Assembly (NCBI RefSeq): GCF_004751985.1
Contig: NZ_CP038492.1
Span: 3,224,001-3,288,000 of the forward strand
DNA: 64,000 nucleotides
Source of the DNA: Rhodophyticola sp. CCM32
Lineage (GTDB): Bacteria > Pseudomonadota > Alphaproteobacteria > Rhodobacterales > Rhodobacteraceae
Direction: 5' to 3'
The position numbers were made by a program, and so were the translations under genes. The notes below the pieces were generated by a model. The model worked only from the letters and a program-made list of their open reading frames with translations, was not told where the DNA came from and did no database searches. Position 1 is the stretch's first letter, and every line of letters begins with the position of its first letter. This document shows, piece after piece, positions 59,197-64,000 of the stretch.

Positions 59197-61839
59197 ATGA
59201 CCGCGCAAGTCACACCGATGATGGCGCAATATATGGAAATCAAGGCGCAGCATCGCGAGGCGCTGTTGTTCTATCGCATGGGCGATTTCTATGAGATGTT
59301 CTTTGACGATGCGGTGGCCGCCGCCGAGGCGCTGGATATCGCCCTGACCAAACGCGGCAAACATGACGGGGACGACATCCCGATGTGCGGCGTGCCCGCC
59401 CATTCCGCCGAGGGCTATCTGCTGACGCTGATCCGCAAAGGCTTTCGCGTTGCGGTCTGTGAACAGATGGAAGACCCGGCGGAGGCGAAGAAACGCGGTT
59501 CAAAATCCGTGGTCCGGCGCGAGGTTGTGCGGCTGGTCACGCCGGGCACCCTGACCGAGGACAGCCTGCTTGAGGCGCGGCGGCATAATTTTCTGGCCGC
59601 CTATGCAGAGGTCAGGGGGCAAGGCGCGCTGGCCTGGGCCGATATCTCGACCGGGGCGTTTCAGGTGATGGCCTGCCCGCCGGTGCAACTGTCCCCGGAA
59701 CTGGCCCGGTTGAGCCCGCGTGAGGTTCTGGTGTCCGACAGTCTGGAAGCCGACAGGCAGCAACTGATCGAGGAAAGCGGCGCGGCGCTGACCCATCTGT
59801 CACCCGCAAGTTTTGACAGCCATGCCGCAGCCGGGCGCATTCAATCTCTGTTTCAGGTGAAAACACTGGAATCCTTCGGGTCTTTCACCCGCCCCGATCT
59901 CAGCGCCATGGGCGCGTTGATCGACTATCTTGAGATCACCCAGAAGGGCAATCTGCCCCTGCTGCACCCCCCCTCGAAACAAAATGCCGGGCGGATGATG
60001 CAGATTGATGCCGCAACCCGGCGCAATCTGGAACTCACCGCAAGCCTGTCGGGTGGCCGGGCGGGAAGCCTGACAGCAAGCGTCGACAGAAGTGTGACCG
60101 CAGGCGGCGGGCGGCTTTTTGAACGGCGGCTGGCCAGCCCCTCCACCGATATCGCCATGATCACAGACCGCCATGATGCAGTGTCTTTCGCGCTGGAAAA
60201 CAAGGCGGTTTCAGAGGATATCCGCGCTGCGTTGCGGCAGGTGCCCGATCTGGATCGGGCCCTGTCGCGTCTGGCGCTGGATCGCGGCGGCCCGCGGGAT
60301 CTGGCCGCAGTGCGCAATGGCCTGAGTGCCGCGATGCAACTGGCGGGTTTTCTGAAGGGGCTGGAACTTCCCGGGATACTGAGGAATGCCGCCTCTGATT
60401 TGCAGGGCCATGACGATCTGGTTGCGCGGCTTGATGCAGCACTGGTGGTGGAACCGCCGCTTCTGGCCCGCGACGGGGGGTTCATCGCAAACGGCTATGA
60501 TGCCGATCTTGATGAGGCCCGCACACTGCGCGACGAAGGACGCGGCGTGATTGCCGGCATGCAGGCGGATTATGCCGCGCTCAGCGGTATCAGCTCGCTT
60601 AAGATCAAGCATAACAATGTTCTGGGCTATTTCATCGAAACCACGGCGACCCATGCGGAAAAGATGCTGTCTCCGCCCCTGTCGGAACAGTTTATCCACC
60701 GTCAGACCACGGCCAATGCAGTGCGGTTCACAACCGTGGACCTGTCAGAGCTTGAGACAAAAATCCTGAATGCCGGGCAACGGGCGCTGGCGATTGAAAA
60801 GACCCTGTTTCAGGCCCTTCATGCCGATATTCTCGACAATCACGCCCGGATCGGCCAGACCGCCCGCGCCCTGGCAGAGATGGATATCGCCACCGCCCTT
60901 GCCGATCTTGCCCGGGAAAAAGACTGGTGCCGCCCGCATGTGGATGCCAGCCGCAGCTTTGTGATCACAGGTGGCCGGCACCCGGTGGTTGAGGCCGCGC
61001 TGGAAGCGACGGGCGCGCCTTTCATCGCCAATGACTGCCAGTTGAGCGCCGCAGAAGACGCCGCCGCCATCAGCCTTCTGACCGGCCCGAACATGGCGGG
61101 CAAATCCACCTATCTGCGCCAGAACGCCCTGATCGCGATATTGGCGCAGATGGGCAGTTTCGTGCCCGCATCAAAGGCTGATATCGGCATTGTCAGCCAG
61201 GTGTTCAGCCGGGTCGGCGCATCGGATGATCTGGCGCGCGGCCGGTCGACCTTCATGGTTGAAATGGTGGAAACCGCCACCATCCTCAATCAGGCGGATG
61301 ACCGGGCACTGGTGATTCTGGATGAAATCGGGCGCGGCACGGCCACTTATGACGGGCTGTCGATTGCATGGGCCACGCTGGAACATCTGCATGCGCGTAA
61401 TAAATGCCGCGCGCTTTTCGCCACCCATTACCATGAGATGACCGGCCTGGCCGCACGGCTTGATGGCGTGACAAACGCCACGGTCGCGGTCAAGGAATGG
61501 GAGGGCGATGTCATCTTCCTGCATGAGGTCCGGCAGGGCGCGGCGGATCGGTCATATGGGGTGCAGGTTGCAAAACTCGCCGGGCTTCCCGCCTCTGTGG
61601 TTGCCCGGGCGCAAATGGTGCTTGAGACGCTGGAGCGCGGCGAGCGTGAAGGCAGCCAGCGCAAGGATACGCTGATCGACGATCTGCCGCTTTTTGCCGC
61701 CACGCCACCGCCAGCTGCAAAAACAGCGGTGAAACACTCCCCGATCGAGGATCGTCTGAAAGACATTCACCCCGACGAGATGACCGCGCGGGAGGCTCTG
61801 GCGCTGATCTATGAGTTGAAAGCCGCTTTACAGGACTAA
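59197..61839 (+). CDS. mutS: DNA mismatch repair protein MutS
   Basis: 880 aa. The mismatch-binding domain holds the F-x-E motif in [11 protein letters not shown] (about 26-36). Connector, lever and clamp domains follow, then the ATPase with Walker [11 protein letters not shown], Walker [17 protein letters not shown] and the helix-turn-helix end [12 protein letters not shown]. It recognises mismatches and recruits MutL. Monocistronic; a fragment of a palindromic element separates it from convergent grpE. Confidence 0.97.
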   Translation: MTAQVTPMMAQYMEIKAQHREALLFYRMGDFYEMFFDDAVAAAEALDIALTKRGKHDGDDIPMCGVPAHSAEGYLLTLIRKGFRVAVCEQMEDPAEAKKRGSKSVVRREVVRLVTPGTLTEDSLLEARRHNFLAAYAEVRGQGALAWADISTGAFQVMACPPVQLSPELARLSPREVLVSDSLEADRQQLIEESGAALTHLSPASFDSHAAAGRIQSLFQVKTLESFGSFTRPDLSAMGALIDYLEITQKGNLPLLHPPSKQNAGRMMQIDAATRRNLELTASLSGGRAGSLTASVDRSVTAGGGRLFERRLASPSTDIAMITDRHDAVSFALENKAVSEDIRAALRQVPDLDRALSRLALDRGGPRDLAAVRNGLSAAMQLAGFLKGLELPGILRNAASDLQGHDDLVARLDAALVVEPPLLARDGGFIANGYDADLDEARTLRDEGRGVIAGMQADYAALSGISSLKIKHNNVLGYFIETTATHAEKMLSPPLSEQFIHRQTTANAVRFTTVDLSELETKILNAGQRALAIEKTLFQALHADILDNHARIGQTARALAEMDIATALADLAREKDWCRPHVDASRSFVITGGRHPVVEAALEATGAPFIANDCQLSAAEDAAAISLLTGPNMAGKSTYLRQNALIAILAQMGSFVPASKADIGIVSQVFSRVGASDDLARGRSTFMVEMVETATILNQADDRALVILDEIGRGTATYDGLSIAWATLEHLHARNKCRALFATHYHEMTGLAARLDGVTNATVAVKEWEGDVIFLHEVRQGAADRSYGVQVAKLAGLPASVVARAQMVLETLERGEREGSQRKDTLIDDLPLFAATPPPAAKTAVKHSPIEDRLKDIHPDEMTAREALALIYELKAALQD

Positions 61840-61842
61840 AGC

Positions 61843-61863
61843 TATAGAGCAGTAATCGTTTTA
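61843..61863. repeat. Fragment of a GCAGAAATCGTT-family element
   Basis: CTATAGAGCAGTAATCGTTTTA fills the 21-base gap between the mutS and grpE stop codons. Its GCAGxAATCGTTTTA matches one terminus of the elements at 11086 and 16274. CTATAG precedes it, as at 16269. The grpE stop codon lies in the fragment. Confidence 0.5.
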
Positions 61864-62430
61864 ACCTGCCGGCGTTGACGACACCCCGACCTGCGCGGGC
61901 CGCAACAACCGGTCATGCAGCATGAAACCTTCGGCCATCACCTGAATGATCTCACCGGCCTTGGTGTCGGGCATGGGGGCTTCAAACATCGCCTGATGCA
62001 ATTGCGGGTCAAACTTGTCCCCGGCTTCAGGTATAACCGGCGTCATCCCGTGTTTGGTGAACACGTTCAGCAATTCCCGCAGGGTCAATTCAACCCCGTC
62101 GATCACACCACCGGCCACCGCCCGCTGATCCTCATTTACCGTGTCCAGCGCACGGCGCAGATTATCATAGACCGGCAGCAAATCCCGCGCCAGGCGCGAG
62201 CCGCCATATTGCTCGGCCTCGCGGCGGTCACGTTCTCCGCGTTTGCGCATATTCTCTGAATCCGCAAGCATGCGCAGCACGCGGTCTTTCAGCTCATCCC
62301 GCTCTGCCTTCAGCGCGTCGATTTCGGAAACCTCCGGGTCCAGATCGACCTCGGCCTCCATCATCGCATCGAGATCAGCCTCGATATCTTCCACATCATC
62401 CAGGAACGGATCTTCCTTCGGATCTGCCAT
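61861..62430 (-). CDS. grpE: Nucleotide exchange factor GrpE
   Basis: 189 aa: an acidic N-terminal coiled coil (about 10-85), then the helical and beta-wing domain with NLRRALDTVNEDQ, GVELTLRELLNVFTKHGMTPV and FDPQLHQAMFE. GrpE releases ADP from DnaK. Second gene of hrcA-grpE, 11 bases after hrcA. Confidence 0.96.
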   Translation of the reverse strand: MADPKEDPFLDDVEDIEADLDAMMEAEVDLDPEVSEIDALKAERDELKDRVLRMLADSENMRKRGERDRREAEQYGGSRLARDLLPVYDNLRRALDTVNEDQRAVAGGVIDGVELTLRELLNVFTKHGMTPVIPEAGDKFDPQLHQAMFEAPMPDTKAGEIIQVMAEGFMLHDRLLRPAQVGVSSTPAG

Positions 62431-62441
62431 ATCTTACCCTT

Positions 62442-63506
62442 TTAACCCCGGTCAGAGATCAACCTGCTGACCAGCTGTGCCGTATAATCCACGATCGGAA
62501 CAATCCGACCATAATTCAGACGAGTCGGCCCGATGACTCCCACCGCACCAACTATCTTTCGGTCAGCGTTCATATATGGAGAGACCACCAGAGAGGAACC
62601 CGAAAGTGAAAATAACTTGTTCTCTGAGCCAATAAAAATGCGCACACCGTCGCCACCTTCGGTCAGTTCCAGAAATTCGGCGATATCCCGCTTGCGCTCA
62701 AGGTCATCAAAGAGGTTGCGGATGCGGTCAAAATCGGCGGTTTCAGGGGTGTCTTCCAGCAGATTCGACCGCCCGCGCACGATCAGCCGTTCAGACCGGT
62801 CACCTTCATTTTCCCAGATCGCAAGCCCGCTTTCGATCAGGTCCCGGGCCAGGCTGTCAATCTCCTGGCGGCGGGCGGAAATCTCCACCTCCATCGCCCT
62901 GCGCAAAGACTGAACCGTCTTTCCCTCGGCCAGCGCATTCAGGAAATTCGCCGCTTCGCGCATCGAGCTTGGGGTCTGGCCCGGCGGTGGCTGAAACAAC
63001 CGGTTTTCCACATGTCCGTCGCCAAAGACCAACACAACAAGGGCCTGATCCGGTGACAGCGACACAAATTCGATATGCTTGATCGGCGCCTCATGTTTCG
63101 GTGCCAGAACCAGACTGGCCCCAAGCGTCACACCGGACAGGGCCGACCCGACCCGGTCAAGCATGGTGGTCACGTCATCGGCATTGCCGCCCAGGGTCGC
63201 ATCCATCCTGTCGCGATCCTCATCCGTCAGATCACCGACTTCCAGCAAACCATCGACAAACAGACGCAAGCCCAGTTGCGTCGGCACCCGCCCGGCAGAG
63301 ATATGGGGGCTGTCCAGAAGGCCCAGATATTCAAGGTCCTGCATGACATTGCGCACTGTCGCGGCTGAAACCTGTTCCGACAGGCTGCGCGTCAGGGTGC
63401 GTGAGCCCACAGGCGCCCCGGAATCCAGATATCCCTCCACCACGCGACGAAACACCTCGCGGGAGCGGTCATTCATCTCGGTCAGGATATTTGACTGATC
63501 GGTCAT
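62442..63506 (-). CDS. hrcA: Heat-inducible transcription repressor HrcA
   Basis: 354 aa. The N-terminal winged helix ([43 protein letters not shown]) and the GAF-like central domain match HrcA. It ends [13 protein letters not shown] as usual. HrcA represses heat-shock genes through CIRCE elements. No CIRCE is visible in this window, so its targets (probably groESL) lie elsewhere. Divergent from rph. Confidence 0.96.
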   Translation of the reverse strand: MTDQSNILTEMNDRSREVFRRVVEGYLDSGAPVGSRTLTRSLSEQVSAATVRNVMQDLEYLGLLDSPHISAGRVPTQLGLRLFVDGLLEVGDLTDEDRDRMDATLGGNADDVTTMLDRVGSALSGVTLGASLVLAPKHEAPIKHIEFVSLSPDQALVVLVFGDGHVENRLFQPPPGQTPSSMREAANFLNALAEGKTVQSLRRAMEVEISARRQEIDSLARDLIESGLAIWENEGDRSERLIVRGRSNLLEDTPETADFDRIRNLFDDLERKRDIAEFLELTEGGDGVRIFIGSENKLFSLSGSSLVVSPYMNADRKIVGAVGVIGPTRLNYGRIVPIVDYTAQLVSRLISDRG

Positions 63507-63531
63507 TCTTACCGTCTTGTTCGCGTCAGCC

Positions 63532-63561
63532 TATTAAGAAGCGCGCCATGCGCAAGGTCAA
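63532..63561 (-). promoter_or_regulatory. Candidate sigma-70 promoter of hrcA-grpE
   Basis: On the minus strand TTGACC (63561-63556) and TTAATA (63537-63532) are spaced by 18 bases, close to the -35/-10 consensus, 26 bases before the hrcA ATG. A CTTG overlaps the spacer, but the matching RpoH -10 is poor. Confidence 0.4.
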
Positions 63562-63625
63562 TCGGGGTTGCGCTGGCCCGGCGCGGCAGACTATCCCACA
63601 GGCAGCTATCCCCATGGAGTCAGAT

Positions 63626-64000
63626 ATGCGCCCTTCCGGTCGAAACCTAGATGAACTACGCCCGATTTCCATTGAAACCGGTGTGACCAGACATGCCGAA
63701 GGCTCCTGCCTGATCAAATGCGGCAACACCCATGTGTTATGCACCGCCTCGCTTGAGGAACGGGTGCCGCCATTTCTGAAAAATACCGGCCTGGGCTGGG
63801 TCACGGCGGAATATGGCATGCTGCCGCGCGCAACCCATACCCGCATGCGACGCGAGGCTGCAGCCGGCAAACAATCGGGGCGTACCCAGGAAATTCAGCG
63901 CCTGATCGGCAGATCCCTGCGCGCCGGCATTGACCGGGTTGCGCTGGGCGAACGGCAGATTACCGTTGATTGCGATGTCATTCAGGCCGATGGCGGCACC
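63626..64000 (+). CDS. rph: Ribonuclease PH (5' part only)
   Basis: The first 125 residues are visible; the gene runs off the right edge. [19 protein letters not shown], then [30 protein letters not shown] and [13 protein letters not shown] are the standard RNase PH pattern, with the phosphate- and RNA-binding arginines. It trims tRNA 3' ends phosphorolytically. GGAG 6 bases upstream supports ATG at 63626. The head-to-head position with hrcA is typical of Alphaproteobacteria. Confidence 0.96.
   Translation, partial: MRPSGRNLDELRPISIETGVTRHAEGSCLIKCGNTHVLCTASLEERVPPFLKNTGLGWVTAEYGMLPRATHTRMRREAAAGKQSGRTQEIQRLIGRSLRAGIDRVALGERQITVDCDVIQADGGT

Noticed and set aside
1..64000. CRISPR arrays, prophage, rRNA operon, intact insertion sequences
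   Set aside because: No regularly spaced direct repeats, phage structural genes, rRNA or transposase reading frames were seen.

Overview
The window is one contiguous, gene-dense stretch of GC-rich alphaproteobacterial chromosome. The gene content points to Rhodobacterales (Roseobacter/Paracoccus-type): PetP/PetR regulators next to dxs-ispA, the order rnd-lptC-lptA-lptB-hpf-ptsN, a DUF2794 protein, tamA-tamB, hrcA-grpE facing rph, and a bacterial voltage-gated sodium channel. There is no prophage, CRISPR array or intact insertion sequence. Names rest on motif recognition by eye; no database search was run.

Layout. 1-3030: end of an ABC exporter, an RNA uracil methyltransferase and a NaChBac-type channel, overlapping head to tail. 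3055-8784 (minus): a VOC protein, then the compact operon petP-petR-deacetylase-xseB-ispA-dxs. 8785-11084: ilvE, a HEPN-domain protein with a small acidic partner, and DUF2794. 11330-14094 (minus): NlpC/P60 peptidase, an M17 aminopeptidase broken by a frameshift, and a small unknown protein. 14235-16266: carbonic anhydrase-SbtA-SbtB, a bicarbonate uptake set. 16561-21907: an AraC regulator and an AttF/AttG/AttH-like ABC system. 22024-23501: a frameshifted membrane alpha/beta hydrolase bracketed by 86-bp inverted repeats. 23733-31542: serB and gltB/gltD with a secreted unknown between them. 31755-38766: uppP, an NDUFA9-like protein, tamA-tamB. 38850-43009: tRNA-Leu, rnd, lptCAB, hpf, ptsN. 43134-53999: surface glycan genes (tandem-domain sulfotransferase, four glycosyltransferases, galU, kdsB, cysQ, a polysaccharide ABC permease). 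54011-64000: alkB with an abnormal 3' end, dnaK-dnaJ, ribokinase with a 13-codon leader, mutS, grpE-hrcA and the start of rph.

Themes. Envelope building dominates: lipid carrier recycling (uppP), LPS transport (lptCAB), outer-membrane assembly (tamAB), Kdo activation (kdsB), UDP-glucose supply (galU) and probably a sulfated glycan, with CysQ removing the PAP made by the sulfotransferase. A second theme is heat shock (dnaK-dnaJ with an RpoH-like promoter, hrcA-grpE).

The most unusual signal is non-coding. Several families of about 90-107 bp palindromic elements sit in intergenic gaps, often between convergent genes. One family has CTATAG at its ends, one has a GCAGAAATCGTT terminal repeat, and a third forms the inverted pair around the hydrolase. 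Two genes (M17 aminopeptidase, hydrolase) each lack exactly one base in a G/C homopolymer.
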